A stretch of 40,784 bases of DNA from Azoarcus sp. (lineage in GTDB: Bacteria > Pseudomonadota > Gammaproteobacteria > Burkholderiales > Rhodocyclaceae): positions 1-40,784 of the forward strand of contig JALNWS010000008.1 in the NCBI GenBank assembly GCA_023230755.1. Reading direction: 5' to 3'. The first letter of the stretch is position 1, and each line of letters begins with the position of its first letter. Below are positions 9,570-19,020 of the stretch, piece after piece. Position numbers and translations under genes: made by a program. The notes under the pieces were generated by a model. It was not told the origin of the DNA, searched no databases, and saw only the letters and a program-made list of their open reading frames with translations.

Positions 9570-10808
9570 TCAGACAACAGAGCCGAGTTTGAAGATCGGC
9601 AGGTACATGGCAACGACCAGGCCGCCGATCACGACGCCGAGGAAGACCATGATGATCGGCTCCAGCAGGGTGGACAGGCCGGCAACAGCGTCGTCCACCT
9701 CCTGTTCGAAAAAGTCTGCAACCTTCGACAACATGCTGTCGAGCTGGCCGGATTCTTCGCCGATCGACACCATTTGCACCACCATCGTCGGGAAGACATT
9801 TGCGTTCTGCATGGCCACGGTGAGACTGGTGCCGCTGCTGACCTCGTTCTGGATTTCCTTGGTGGCCGTCAGGTAGACGTAGTTCCCCGCAGCGCCTGCG
9901 ACGGAGTCCAGTGCTTCAACCAGGGGGACGCCTGCCGCGAACATGGTCGAAAGCGTACGTGCCCACCTTGCCACGGTGGCTTTCAATACGATGTCTCCCA
10001 CGACAGGGAGCTTCAGCACCGCGCGGTCCACCGCAATCTGCATTGCAGGCGAGCGCTTGTACAGGAACGCAATCCCCAGGATTGTGCCGATTACGATGCC
10101 GAATAACAGATACCAGTACTCGACGAAAAAATCCGAGATGCCGATCACAATCAGGGTCGGGCCAGGCAGCTCGGCGCCAAAGCTAGCGAATACGTTCTTG
10201 AATTCCGGAACGACGAACAGCATGATCACCGTTACGACCACCACCGCAACCACTACCACGGCGATTGGATAAAACAGTGCCGATTTGATCTTGCTCTTGA
10301 TGGCAAGAATCTTTTCCTTGTAGGTCGCAATGCGGTCGAGCAGGTTGTCCAGAATGCCTGCCTGTTCGCCGGCCGCCACCAGATTGCAGAAGAGTTTGTC
10401 GAAGTGCACAGGGTGTTTGCTGAACGCCTGCGAGAGGCTTGAGCCCGTCTCTACGTCGGTGCGAACTTCATTGAGCATTCGTGCGAGGCTCGGGTTGCCC
10501 GAGCCCTTGATGCCAATATCGAAAGCCTGAAGCAGCGGCACGCCCGCTTTCATCATCGTGGCAAGCTGGCGCGTGAAGAGTGCAACGTCCTTGTCCGTGA
10601 TCTTGTGACCACGGGACATTCTCTGTTTCTTGACTTTGGTGACCAGCACCCCCTGGCGGCGCAACGATGCGTGAACCACGGCATCGCCAGTAGCGCGCAT
10701 CTCGCCGCGGATGATCTTCCCGGTCTTGTCCTTGCCTTCCCAGCTGTACAACTCTTCCTTCGGTCCGACGCTCACGCGGCGTTTGGCAGTTCGGGATGCA
10801 GTCGCCAT
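9570..10808 (-). CDS. pilC: Type IV pilus inner-membrane platform protein PilC
   Basis: A 412-residue protein of the PilC/GspF family that forms the membrane platform on which the extension and retraction ATPases act. After a soluble start (ELYSWEGKDKTGKIIRGEMR) come two GspF-type repeats. The first has FTRQLATMMKAGVPLLQAFD and AGEQAGILDNLLDRIATYKE; the second has WARTLSTMFAAGVPLVEALD and IGEESGQLDSMLSKVADFFE. Hydrophobic segments near residues 170-195, 220-245 and 375-405 match the three membrane helices of the family. Length is normal (about 400-415). It lies 25 bp after pilB on the same strand and is probably co-transcribed with it. Confidence 0.97.
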   Translation of the reverse strand: MATASRTAKRRVSVGPKEELYSWEGKDKTGKIIRGEMRATGDAVVHASLRRQGVLVTKVKKQRMSRGHKITDKDVALFTRQLATMMKAGVPLLQAFDIGIKGSGNPSLARMLNEVRTDVETGSSLSQAFSKHPVHFDKLFCNLVAAGEQAGILDNLLDRIATYKEKILAIKSKIKSALFYPIAVVVVAVVVVTVIMLFVVPEFKNVFASFGAELPGPTLIVIGISDFFVEYWYLLFGIVIGTILGIAFLYKRSPAMQIAVDRAVLKLPVVGDIVLKATVARWARTLSTMFAAGVPLVEALDSVAGAAGNYVYLTATKEIQNEVSSGTSLTVAMQNANVFPTMVVQMVSIGEESGQLDSMLSKVADFFEQEVDDAVAGLSTLLEPIIMVFLGVVIGGLVVAMYLPIFKLGSVV

Positions 10809-10833
10809 GAGTGGATTTCCCTGTGTATTTGTT

Positions 10834-12546
10834 TTATTCGTTGGTGCTTGCCAGCACTTCCTCTAGTGAGGTCACGCCCTGGCGAACCTTGAGCAAACCG
10901 GATTTGCGCAGATCCTTCACGCCCTCACGCTCTGCCTGGGCTGCAATATCCATTGAGTTGCCGTTGGTCATGATGATATGCGCAATCTCCTCGGAGACCG
11001 GCATGACTTGATAGATGCCTACACGCCCCTTATAACCGCTGCCCTTGCATCGATCGCAGCCGACCGGGCCATAGGGCTGCCAACTCCCGTCTAGATCGTC
11101 TTCATGGAAGCCGGCCTGAAGCAGGGCTTCGATGGGAATGTCTATCGGTTTTTTGCAGGTGCACAGCCTGCGTGCAAGGCGCTGCGCGGTGATCATGATC
11201 ACGGACGACGCGATGTTGAATGGCGCCACGCCCATGTTCTTCAAGCGCTCCAGCGTGGATGGGGCGTCATTGGTGTGCAGTGTGGAAAGTACAAGGTGGC
11301 CGGTTTGCGCGGCCTTGACCGAGATCTCCGCCGTTTCAAGGTCGCGAATTTCGCCGACCATGATGACGTCCGGATCCTGTCGCAGAAAAGCACGCAGCGA
11401 AGCGGCGAATGTCAGGCCCGCTTTTTCGTTTACGTTGACCTGGTTGATCCCCGGCAGGTTGATTTCCGCTGGGTCCTCTGCGGTGGAAATGTTGACGCCC
11501 GCCTTGTTGAGCAGATTCAGGCAGGTATAAAGCGACACCGTCTTGCCCGAACCCGTCGGGCCAGTGACCAGAATCATGCCGTAGGGGCGTTCGACGGCAT
11601 CGAGGAGCGCTTTTTTCTGCTCGGGCTCGTAACCGAGCGCATCGACGCCGAGCATTGCCGAGCTCGGATCGAGAATACGCATCACGATCTTCTCGCCATG
11701 CAGGGTCGGCAGCGAGGAAACCCGGAAATCGATGGCCTTGTTCTTGGAGAGGACGAGTTTCATGCGACCGTCCTGCGGTACGCGTTTCTCGGAAATGTCG
11801 AGACGCGAAATGACCTTGATCCGCGCTGCGATCTTTTCCTTCAGTACCAGGGGTGGTTGCGCGATTTCACGCAGGATGCCATCGGTGCGGACGCGGATAC
11901 GGTAGTATTTTTCGTAGGGCTCGAAATGGACGTCGGATGCGCCCTCATTGATCGCGTCGATCAGGATTTTCTGGATGAATTTGACGACAGGCGCATCGTC
12001 GACTTCGGAGCTGTCGTCCGCGGGCTGATCGGCCGGGCCATCCTGTTGCAGGAGGTCCATGTCGAAATCTTCGCCGGTCAGATCCTGCAAGGTCTGCTGT
12101 GCGGACTCGCTGAGCGTCTCGGCGAGTTTGCCGAGTTTGTCGACTTCAACAATGATCAGATCAAGCTGCAGGCCGGTCTGAAAACGGATTTCGTCCAGCA
12201 CCCGCATGTTGGAGGGGTCAGCGACGGCCAGCGTAAGCCGGTTCTGGCGCTTGCCGAGGGCGACCACCTGATGTCGATTCATCAGCTTGCGATCAATGGC
12301 ATCGCGCGGGAGTGCGCTGCGATCGACTGCATTGATGTCCAGCAGTGGATAGCCAAAAGTGTCGGCAGCGAATCTGGCAATTTCCCGCGGATTCATCAGC
12401 CCGCGTTGGCACACTTCAAGGAGGAAGGCGTTGGTCGAGCCGTTTGCCGTGGGTGAACAGCTCAACGCGTCGGCTTCAGTAAGGCGACCGTTCTGAATAA
12501 GTGCCCGGGCAAGTCCGCTCAATGCGGTCTGTGGGTTTGCTGCCAT
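10834..12546 (-). CDS. pilB: Type IV pilus assembly ATPase PilB
   Basis: A 570-residue cytoplasmic hexameric ATPase that drives pilus extension. The N-terminal MshE/GSPII_E domain contains IARFADTFGYPLL-type sequence. The ATPase domain has Walker A GPTGSGKT (about residues 329-336), an Asp box (TAEDPAEINLPGINQVNVNE), Walker B VIMVGEIRDLETAEI and a His box (TGHLVLSTLHTNDA). Four C-terminal cysteines (CTCKKP and CDRCKG) form the zinc site of PilB-type enzymes and help separate it from PilT. The frame opens further upstream, but MAANPQTALSGLARALI at 12546 matches the family start. The ribosome site is weak. pilC and pilD follow on the same strand. Confidence 0.96.
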   Translation of the reverse strand: MAANPQTALSGLARALIQNGRLTEADALSCSPTANGSTNAFLLEVCQRGLMNPREIARFAADTFGYPLLDINAVDRSALPRDAIDRKLMNRHQVVALGKRQNRLTLAVADPSNMRVLDEIRFQTGLQLDLIIVEVDKLGKLAETLSESAQQTLQDLTGEDFDMDLLQQDGPADQPADDSSEVDDAPVVKFIQKILIDAINEGASDVHFEPYEKYYRIRVRTDGILREIAQPPLVLKEKIAARIKVISRLDISEKRVPQDGRMKLVLSKNKAIDFRVSSLPTLHGEKIVMRILDPSSAMLGVDALGYEPEQKKALLDAVERPYGMILVTGPTGSGKTVSLYTCLNLLNKAGVNISTAEDPAEINLPGINQVNVNEKAGLTFAASLRAFLRQDPDVIMVGEIRDLETAEISVKAAQTGHLVLSTLHTNDAPSTLERLKNMGVAPFNIASSVIMITAQRLARRLCTCKKPIDIPIEALLQAGFHEDDLDGSWQPYGPVGCDRCKGSGYKGRVGIYQVMPVSEEIAHIIMTNGNSMDIAAQAEREGVKDLRKSGLLKVRQGVTSLEEVLASTNE

Positions 12547-12685
12547 TTCCCGCTCTCGAAGCACCGGTGCTTGCAGCGCCGGCAATCGTAATTAAGTGAC
12601 ATTCGATGTTGCACGCCCCGCCACGGCTTGTAAAGCCCCGCGCCGGGCTGAGCCGTGGGCTCCGGGCGTTTCCGCACGGCCCGCG

Positions 12686-13951
12686 TCAGCCCGAGCGGAA
12701 CAGGCGGGCGGTGCGAACCCGCCGGTCCTGGGTTTGAATGACTTCGATTGGCGTGCCCGCAATTCGCACGGACAGGCCGGTTTCAGGAATGTCCTGAAGG
12801 TACTCAAGGAGCAAGCCGTTGAGGGTTTTCGGTCCGTCAATCGGTAGCTCGAGCCCGAGTTCGCGGTTGATTTCCCTGAGGTTCGTGCTCCCGTCGACGG
12901 TGATGCTTCCATCCTCACCCCACTTCAGACGGCGGCCGGATTCCGGGGTGCTGGTGGTGAATTTGCCAATGAGCTCTTCGATGATGTCTTCCAAGGTGAT
13001 GAGACCGAGCATTTCGCCATATTCGTCCACCACCAGGGCAAGTCGCTGTTGGTTCTCCTGGAAAAACTGGATCTGGGAGTAGAGTTGAGTGTCCGCCGGG
13101 ACGAAATAAGGCTTCGCCATCAGCTCACGAATCAGCTCGACATTGAGCTCGGTCGCGAGGACCTCTCCCAACAGTCGACGCAGATGGAGGACGCCGATCA
13201 CCTGTTCGCTGTCACCGTCATAGACCGGGAGCCGGGTGTGATAGCTGGTCGCGATGCGTTCGCGCAACTCGTGGATCGGCATCGACAGATCGATGCCGTC
13301 AATCGCGCCCCGAGGCGTCATCACGTCTTCGACGGTAATGCTCTCGAGGTCGAACAGATTGACCAGGATGCTGCGGTGAGTCTTGGGGATGTACTGACCC
13401 GACTCAAGCACCATCGAGCGCAGTTCCTCGATCGACAGTGCGGCAGCGCCATTGTCGTGTTTCGGTTGCAGCCGCATCAGGTGCAGCAGGCCACTCGAGA
13501 ACAGGTTGATGAACCAGATTACGGAGTAGAACACCCGCAGCAGACCGCTGAGCGGATAGCTCACGATCAGCGCGAGGCGATCGGCATGGTGTGCGCCAAT
13601 CACTTTTGGCGTGATTTCCGAGAACACCAGAATCAGGAAGGTGATGAACAGGGTTGCTGCGCCTAGCGCCCAGCGATCGTCACCGAAGAGCTCCATGGTG
13701 ATGACGCTGACCAGCGTTGCTGCTGCCGTGTTGACCAGGTTGTTGAACAGCAGGATCACGCCGAGAAGGCGGTCGGTCTGGTTCAGGAGATTCACGGCAA
13801 GGATGGCGCCGCGGTGTTGCTGTGAGGCCAGCGAGCGCAGCCGGTATCGGTTTGCCGCCATCATCACGGTTTCTGACATGGAAAACAGACCGGAAACCAG
13901 AAGGAGGAAAACCAGGGCGCTGAATTGCGCCGTAAGACCGATATCTAACAC
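12686..13951 (-). CDS. HlyC/CorC family membrane protein (DUF21, CBS pair, CorC domain)
   Basis: About 421 residues from the GTG at 13951 (V/M-LDIGLTAQFSALVF). The N-terminal DUF21/CNNM membrane domain shows SGLFSMSETVMMAANRYRLR and about four hydrophobic segments. A CBS-domain pair follows (VEDVMTPRGAIDGIDL and LALVVDEYGEMLGLITLEDI), then a C-terminal CorC/transporter-associated domain. Relatives act in magnesium or divalent-cation efflux or resistance, but the ion is unproven here. A TTG at 14008 would add 19 residues (MTPTPRAFDTRG...) that look non-membrane; no ribosome site clearly decides between them. It lies 90 bp after the cytochrome c assembly-like gene and may share its transcript. 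Confidence 0.9.
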   Translation of the reverse strand: MLDIGLTAQFSALVFLLLVSGLFSMSETVMMAANRYRLRSLASQQHRGAILAVNLLNQTDRLLGVILLFNNLVNTAAATLVSVITMELFGDDRWALGAATLFITFLILVFSEITPKVIGAHHADRLALIVSYPLSGLLRVFYSVIWFINLFSSGLLHLMRLQPKHDNGAAALSIEELRSMVLESGQYIPKTHRSILVNLFDLESITVEDVMTPRGAIDGIDLSMPIHELRERIATSYHTRLPVYDGDSEQVIGVLHLRRLLGEVLATELNVELIRELMAKPYFVPADTQLYSQIQFFQENQQRLALVVDEYGEMLGLITLEDIIEELIGKFTTSTPESGRRLKWGEDGSITVDGSTNLREINRELGLELPIDGPKTLNGLLLEYLQDIPETGLSVRIAGTPIEVIQTQDRRVRTARLFRSG

Positions 13952-14041
13952 GGAGTGGAATACAGAATGCGGGCCCCGAGTATCGAAGGCCCGGGGAGTC
14001 GGTGTCAACCGGCATGCATGCCAATTGACAATGAACCCGCC

Positions 14042-14872
14042 TCAGGCGGTATGGTGAAGCAGCACCTCGATGACGAAGCGGCTGCCGACATAGGCGAGCA
14101 TCAGTGTCACGAAACCGGCCAGCGTCCATCTGAGGGCCTGTTTCCCACGCCAGCCCCAGACGCGACGACCGAACAGCAAGGTGCCGAACAGCAGCCATGA
14201 AATGATGGCGAAGACGGTCTTGTGATCAAGGCGGAATGCCTTTCCGAAGAGGCTTTCGGAGAATACGATGCCGGAGACCAGCGTCAAGGTCAGCAGGACG
14301 AAGGCAATGCCGATCAGCCGGAACAGAAGTGCTTCCATGGTCAATAGCGGCGGCAGTCCGGAGAGTATGCGCGAGAAGCGGGCACTGTGTAGCTGGCGCT
14401 CTGCGATCGCCATCAGCATCGCGTGCAGTGCTGCCAGCGTAAACAGGCTGTAGGCGAGCATTGCAATGATGAAGTGGGCACGAAACGCAGGTGAGGTGGC
14501 GTTGGTCAGGACGTGTTCGCCCGGGAAGATCAGGGGCAGCAGGCAGGACACCACGCCGGCAGGGAGAACGGCTGCATGCAGACCATCGAGCCTCGTGTAC
14601 AGGGTTTCGATCCAGTAGAAGCAGATTGCAAGCCAGACCATCAGTGACAGCGCGACGCCGAAGCCGAAGCGCATTTCGCTGCCTGGAAACAGTGCTGTGT
14701 GGAGTGCCGCGCCATGGATCAGGAGAGCCAGAAGCAGAACCAGACGCTCGCGTCCGGACATGCATTGTCGCTTCTGATCGGAGGGCGCGGTCAGCGCGCA
14801 AGTCCGCCAGAACCAGGCGCCAAGGCCGGCATAGAGCGTCGCAGGGAGGAGATGAAGTAGAATTGGGTGCAT
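14042..14872 (-). CDS. Cytochrome c assembly (CcsA/YpjD-like) membrane protein
   Basis: A 276-residue integral membrane protein with about eight hydrophobic segments, starting MHPILLHLLPATLYAGLGAW. It belongs to the CcmC/CcsA (CytC_asm) group, seen in the conserved histidine-bearing helices AHFIIAMLAYSLFTLAALHA and the region LDHKTVFAIISWLLFGTLLF near the C-terminus. The classical tryptophan-rich WWD haem loop is not obvious, which is normal for the shorter YpjD branch. Family members handle haem during c-type cytochrome maturation or act in related processes; the exact role of this branch is less certain. It is divergent from ffh with only 49 bp between the start codons, an arrangement shared with many beta- and gammaproteobacteria. 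The frame also opens at 14938, but that start would overlap ffh. Confidence 0.87.
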   Translation of the reverse strand: MHPILLHLLPATLYAGLGAWFWRTCALTAPSDQKRQCMSGRERLVLLLALLIHGAALHTALFPGSEMRFGFGVALSLMVWLAICFYWIETLYTRLDGLHAAVLPAGVVSCLLPLIFPGEHVLTNATSPAFRAHFIIAMLAYSLFTLAALHAMLMAIAERQLHSARFSRILSGLPPLLTMEALLFRLIGIAFVLLTLTLVSGIVFSESLFGKAFRLDHKTVFAIISWLLFGTLLFGRRVWGWRGKQALRWTLAGFVTLMLAYVGSRFVIEVLLHHTA

Positions 14873-14921
14873 ACAGACCCGCAGTTTACTCCAAGTCACC
14901 CCGGCCGAAGGTCTCCAGAAC

Positions 14922-16289
14922 ATGCTAGATAATCTCACTCAGCGCCTGTCCAAAGTCGTCAAGACCTTGCGTGGGCAGGCCCGCCTGACCGATGACAATA
15001 TTCAGGAAGCGATGCGCGAGGTGCGCATGGCGCTGCTCGAAGCCGACGTCGCCCTGCCTGTGGTCAAGGATTTCGTCAATCGCGTCAAGGAAAAGGCCGT
15101 CGGGCAGGAGGTGATTGCCTCGCTGACGCCGGGTCAGGCACTGGTTGGTGTGGTCCATGACGAACTCAAGGCCTTGATGGGCGGCGCGCATGAGGGCCTC
15201 AATCTTGCCACTCAGCCCCCGGCTGTCGTACTGATGGCCGGTCTGCAAGGCGCGGGCAAGACCACCACCACCGGCAAGCTCGCCAAGCACCTGAAGGAAA
15301 CGCATGGCAAGAAAGTGCTGGTGGTCTCTGCCGACGTCTACCGCCCGGCGGCAATCGAACAGCTGAAAACCGTGGCGGCGCAGGCCGGCGTCGATTTCTT
15401 CCCGTCCACCGCAGAGCAGAAGCCCGTCGATATTGCCTTGGCAGCGCTGGACTACGCGCGCAAGCACCACAACGATGTGTTGCTTGTCGATACTGCGGGT
15501 CGCCTGGCGATCGACGAGGCCATGATGGCCGAGATCAAGGCGCTGCACGCCGCAGTGAACCCGATCGAAACCTTGTTCGTGGTCGACGCGATGCTCGGTC
15601 AGGATGCGGTCAATACCGCGCGTGCCTTCAACGAGGCCTTGCCGCTGACTGGTGTGGTGCTGACCAAGCTCGACGGCGATTCACGGGGTGGCGCGGCGCT
15701 GTCCGTGCGCCATGTTACGGGCAAGCCGCTCAAGTTTGCCGGTGTGGGCGAGAAACTTTCCGGTCTCGAGCCCTTCCACCCCGACCGCATGGCAAGCCGC
15801 ATCCTGGGTATGGGCGATATCCTCGGTCTGGTCGAAGAGGCACGCAAGGGTGTCGATGAAGACAAGGCCCGCGCCTTCGCGCAGAAGCTGAAGACGGGCA
15901 AGGGCTTCGATCTCAGCGACTTCAAGGAGCAGATCGGACAGATGCGCAAGATGGGCGGGCTCTCGTCCATGCTCGACAAACTGCCCGCGCAGTTCGCTCA
16001 GGCTGCAGGCAAGCTGCAGGGCGGGACCGAGGAAAAGGCCATCGGTCGCATCGAGGGCATCATCAATTCGATGACGCCACTCGAGCGTGCCAAGCCCGAA
16101 CTCCTCAAGGCCAGCCGCAAGCGCAGGATTGCTGCTGGCGCGGGGGTGACCGTGCAGGAGGTCAATCGCCTCCTGAACCAGTTCGAGCAGACGCAGAAGG
16201 TAATGAAACAATTCTCCAAGGGCGGGATGGCAAAGATGATGCGCGGCATGAAAGGCATGCTGCCCGGCATGCCGGGAATGCCCCGCTGA
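14922..16289 (+). CDS. ffh: Signal recognition particle protein Ffh
   Basis: A 455-residue GTPase that, with 4.5S RNA, targets nascent inner-membrane proteins to FtsY and the Sec translocon. The N domain begins MLDNLTQRLSKVVKTLRGQA. The G domain has G1 GLQGAGKTTTTGKLA, the DVYRPAAIEQL insertion-box region, DTAGR and TKLDGDSRGGAAL. The C-terminal methionine-rich M domain ends with repeated KMMRGMKGMLPGMPGMPR, which binds signal peptides and RNA. Length is typical. The ATG at 14922 lies in the short divergent promoter space shared with the CcsA-like gene. The EI24 gene starts 11 bp after it and is probably in the same operon. Confidence 0.98.
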   Translation: MLDNLTQRLSKVVKTLRGQARLTDDNIQEAMREVRMALLEADVALPVVKDFVNRVKEKAVGQEVIASLTPGQALVGVVHDELKALMGGAHEGLNLATQPPAVVLMAGLQGAGKTTTTGKLAKHLKETHGKKVLVVSADVYRPAAIEQLKTVAAQAGVDFFPSTAEQKPVDIALAALDYARKHHNDVLLVDTAGRLAIDEAMMAEIKALHAAVNPIETLFVVDAMLGQDAVNTARAFNEALPLTGVVLTKLDGDSRGGAALSVRHVTGKPLKFAGVGEKLSGLEPFHPDRMASRILGMGDILGLVEEARKGVDEDKARAFAQKLKTGKGFDLSDFKEQIGQMRKMGGLSSMLDKLPAQFAQAAGKLQGGTEEKAIGRIEGIINSMTPLERAKPELLKASRKRRIAAGAGVTVQEVNRLLNQFEQTQKVMKQFSKGGMAKMMRGMKGMLPGMPGMPR

Positions 16290-16300
16290 AAGGCCGGATC

Positions 16301-17080
16301 ATGGGCGATATCTTTCTTGCACTCGGACGTTCGCTGCGCAGCCTGACGCGGACCGGCATCTTCTGGCACCTGATCTGGCCGGGCGTGCTGGCAACGGTTC
16401 TGTGGACGGTGGCGGGTATATTCTCCTGGGCCTTCATCATCGACGGGGTGATGAACTGGATCGGCAGCCTGAGCTGGCTGAGTGACTGGCTGGCGTCGTC
16501 GGACCTGGTGGCCGGTATCCTCCTTGTCCTGGTCAAGATTGCCGTCGCGCTGGCTTTCGTGCCGCTGATCTATGTCACCGCCGCCGTGCTTGTTGCAGTG
16601 GTGGCCTTGCCGCTCATGCTGGAGCGGGTGGCCAAGCGCGACTATGCCGATCTCGAGCAGCGTCGGGGCGGCTCCAACGTCGGCAGTGGATGGAATGCAC
16701 TGGTTGCAACCCTGCTCTTCCTGGGCGCCTTATTGCTTTCCTTGCCGTTCTGGCTCATTCCTGGCATCGGCCTGATCGTGCCGGTGCTGCTTACCGGCTG
16801 GCTCAACCAGCGCGCCTTCGGTTACGACGCGCTCATGTTCCACGCCGATCGCGACGAACTGGTCCGCCTGCGCAAGGATCAGCGCATGCCGATGATGGTG
16901 CTGGGCGGCGGCACTGCGCTGCTGGCCTACGTGCCCTTGGCAAACCTGATTGCACCGGCCTTTTCCGGCCTGTCCTTCGTACATTTCATGCTCGAATCTC
17001 TGCGCCGCGAGCGTCTGCGCAACGGCGTGACGATACTCGACCCCGCTCCTGTCCCTCAATCGATCCGGATCAAAGAATGA
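16301..17080 (+). CDS. EI24/CysZ-type domain membrane protein
   Basis: A 259-residue inner-membrane protein of the EI24 domain group. The start is MGDIFLALGRSLRSLTRTGI, then four or more long hydrophobic stretches (about residues 25-50, 70-105, 140-175 and 195-220), with the family-like pattern GWNALVATLLFLGALLLSLP and LNQRAFGYDALMFHADRDEL between helices. E. coli CysZ of the same fold transports sulfate, but most betaproteobacterial members are uncharacterised and I would not assign sulfate transport. The stop overlaps the next start codon (ATGA at 17077-17080), so the two genes are translationally coupled. Confidence 0.85.
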   Translation: MGDIFLALGRSLRSLTRTGIFWHLIWPGVLATVLWTVAGIFSWAFIIDGVMNWIGSLSWLSDWLASSDLVAGILLVLVKIAVALAFVPLIYVTAAVLVAVVALPLMLERVAKRDYADLEQRRGGSNVGSGWNALVATLLFLGALLLSLPFWLIPGIGLIVPVLLTGWLNQRAFGYDALMFHADRDELVRLRKDQRMPMMVLGGGTALLAYVPLANLIAPAFSGLSFVHFMLESLRRERLRNGVTILDPAPVPQSIRIKE

Positions 17081-17826
17081 AATTCGGTGCACTCATCATC
17101 GGAGACGAGATCCTCTCCGGTCGCCGTAGCGACAAGCATCTAGCCCGCCTCATCGAACTGTTGGGTGCGCGCGGGCTCAAGCTCTCCTGGGCCAGATACG
17201 CCGGTGACGAGCCCGCACAACTGGTGGAGACGCTGCGTCAGACCTTTGCCACCGGTGATGTGGTGTTCAGCTTCGGCGGCATCGGTGCAACGCCGGACGA
17301 CCATACCCGGCAGAGCGCTGCCACCGCCCTCGGTGCCAGTATCGCGCTCCACCCCGAGGCGGAGGCGGAGATCCGGACCCGTTTCGGCGACGAAGTGACG
17401 CCCGAGCGCTTGCAGATGGGGGTGGTGCCGGTCGGCAGCGAGATCATCCCCAATCCCTACAACCGCATTCCGGGCTTCTCGATCCAGCGCCATCATTTCG
17501 TACCTGGCTTCCCGATCATGGCCTGGCCGATGGTGGAATGGGTGCTCGATCATCGCTATGCCGACCTGCATCATGCCGAGGACTACATCGAGCGGGCGGT
17601 GACGGTATGGGATGCATATGAAGGGCAACTGATCGGACTCATGCGGGAACTGACCGCGAGCTTCCCCGACACGACCCTGTTCAGCCTGCCGACGATTGCC
17701 GGAGAAGGCGAACGGCGATCACTCGAACTGGGAATGAAAGGCACCGCCGCACGGGTTGAGGAAGCCATGGCCAGACTCAAGGCCGGGGTGCGGGAACTGG
17801 GCTTCGAGTGGGCAGACAAGGCCTGA
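17077..17826 (+). CDS. Molybdopterin-binding (MoaB/Mog, CinA N-terminal-like) domain protein
   Basis: A 249-residue protein with the MoaB/Mog-type fold also found at the N-terminus of CinA: the start MKFGALIIGDEILSGRRSDK and the FSFGGIGATPDDHTRQ loop are the classical substrate-binding motifs. The nicotinamide-nucleotide amidase domain of full CinA is absent, so it is the stand-alone short form. The C-terminal ~80 residues (from about YIERAVTVWDAYEGQLIGLM) are not part of the MoaB core and resemble tails in other stand-alone members. A binding or hydrolytic role on a nucleotide or pterin is possible but unproven. It begins inside the stop codon of the EI24 gene. Confidence 0.87.
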   Translation: MKFGALIIGDEILSGRRSDKHLARLIELLGARGLKLSWARYAGDEPAQLVETLRQTFATGDVVFSFGGIGATPDDHTRQSAATALGASIALHPEAEAEIRTRFGDEVTPERLQMGVVPVGSEIIPNPYNRIPGFSIQRHHFVPGFPIMAWPMVEWVLDHRYADLHHAEDYIERAVTVWDAYEGQLIGLMRELTASFPDTTLFSLPTIAGEGERRSLELGMKGTAARVEEAMARLKAGVRELGFEWADKA

Positions 17827-17864
17827 TTCGTCCGCGCACGCCAGCGGCGGAGTCGGCGCATGTA

Positions 17865-18587
17865 ATGCAGATCGATGGGCGAACGGTGGCGCTCGTCATG
17901 CGGCACTCAAGCCGGCGATCCTTCGCGCTGCAGGTCGACCACCGTGGCGCCAGGGTCGCGGTGCCTCACGGCACTCCCGTCGCGGAAGCCGAGCAATTTA
18001 TCCGCATGCATGGGCGCTGGCTGCTGGCGCGCCTGGATGCACAACAGGCGCAAGCTGACGTGCAGCGCCTCAGCATCGGTGACCGCGCCGAGTTTCCCCT
18101 GCTTGGCAGGACGGCACGCCTCCGCACCAACCTGCCCGGACGCCGCACGCAATGGCGGCTTGGGCCAGACGGTACGGAGGAGCTGTGGCTACCGGCCTCC
18201 GCGACAGCGGCGCAGGTCGTGCGTGCGCTGCGCGTGCGCGCAATCGACTGGTTTCGTGGTCGGGTCGAAGAGTACTGTCATCGCCTGGGGCTTCCGCTGC
18301 CCGATGTCCGATTGTCGGCGGCGCGCACGCGCTGGGGCAGTTGCAGTTCAAGGAGTGGCATTCGCCTGCACTGGCGGCTGATTCACCTTGAGCCCGCGCT
18401 GATCGACTACGTTGTTGCGCATGAGGTTGCGCATCTGCTGGAAATGAATCATTCACCGCGCTTCTGGTCGGTGGTGGAACGGCTTTACCCCGGCTGGCAG
18501 GACGCACGCCGGCGGTTGCGGGTGCAGGGTGGCCGGCTGCCATTGATCGATGCCCGGGACCTTCCCCCCGTCATACAAGAGGACTGA
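17865..18587 (+). CDS. YgjP-type (SprT-like/M48) metal-dependent hydrolase
   Basis: About 240 residues of the YgjP/DUF45 metalloprotease family. The zinc-binding HEVAHLLEMNHSPRFW motif (HExxH with a later His) is intact, preceded by the typical TRWGSCSSRSGIRLHWRLIH block that places substrate. The N-terminal part (RRSFALQVDHRGARVAVPHG) is also family-like. The ATG at 17865 is chosen because it gives the usual beginning MQIDGRTVALVMRHSSRR; a GTG at 17808 would overlap the previous gene by 19 bases and add 19 residues of unrelated sequence. No strong ribosome site exists for either. The physiological substrate is unknown. It is followed 3 bp later by gloA. Confidence 0.88.
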   Translation: MQIDGRTVALVMRHSSRRSFALQVDHRGARVAVPHGTPVAEAEQFIRMHGRWLLARLDAQQAQADVQRLSIGDRAEFPLLGRTARLRTNLPGRRTQWRLGPDGTEELWLPASATAAQVVRALRVRAIDWFRGRVEEYCHRLGLPLPDVRLSAARTRWGSCSSRSGIRLHWRLIHLEPALIDYVVAHEVAHLLEMNHSPRFWSVVERLYPGWQDARRRLRVQGGRLPLIDARDLPPVIQED

Positions 18588-18590
18588 ACC

Positions 18591-18980
18591 ATGAGAATGC
18601 TCCACACCATGTTGCGCGTAGGCAATCTGGATCGATCGATTGCCTTTTATACCGAAGTGCTCGGCATGCGACTGTTGCGTCGCAACGATTTCCCGGACGG
18701 AAAATTCACGCTGGCGTTTGTCGGCTATCAGGACGAGGACGAAGGCGCGGTGCTTGAGCTCACCCATAACTGGGATGTGGACACGTACGATCTTGGCACG
18801 GCCTATGGGCATATCGCGCTGGAAGTGCCGGATGCAGGGAAGGCCTGTGACGATATTCGTGCGCGTGGCGGCAAGGTTGTACGCGAAGCCGGGCCAATGA
18901 AGCACGGCAGCACGGTCATCGCCTTCGTTGAAGATCCTGACGGCTACAAGGTCGAACTGATCGAGCGCAAGCCGCGTTGA
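18591..18980 (+). CDS. gloA: Lactoylglutathione lyase (glyoxalase I)
   Basis: A 129-residue cytoplasmic enzyme that isomerises the hemithioacetal of methylglyoxal and glutathione to S-lactoylglutathione. The four metal ligands of the Ni/Co-type bacterial enzyme are at the same positions as in E. coli GloA: His5, Glu56, His74 and Glu122. Recognisable motifs are MLRVGNLDRSIAFYTEVLGM, YGHIALEVPD and FVEDPDGYKVELIER. It starts 3 bp after the YgjP-type gene and ends the plus-strand run begun by ffh. The 40 bp to the convergent HD-GYP gene hold an imperfect GC-rich inverted repeat but no clear terminator. Confidence 0.97.
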   Translation: MRMLHTMLRVGNLDRSIAFYTEVLGMRLLRRNDFPDGKFTLAFVGYQDEDEGAVLELTHNWDVDTYDLGTAYGHIALEVPDAGKACDDIRARGGKVVREAGPMKHGSTVIAFVEDPDGYKVELIERKPR

Positions 18981-19020
18981 AATCTGCCGGGCGGCGCGAT
19001 GAGATGGCTCACGCCGGCGC

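Noticed and set aside
11104..12456. Plus-strand frame of 450 codons within pilB
   Set aside because: Mirror of a clear PilB ATPase gene; no start signal or motif.
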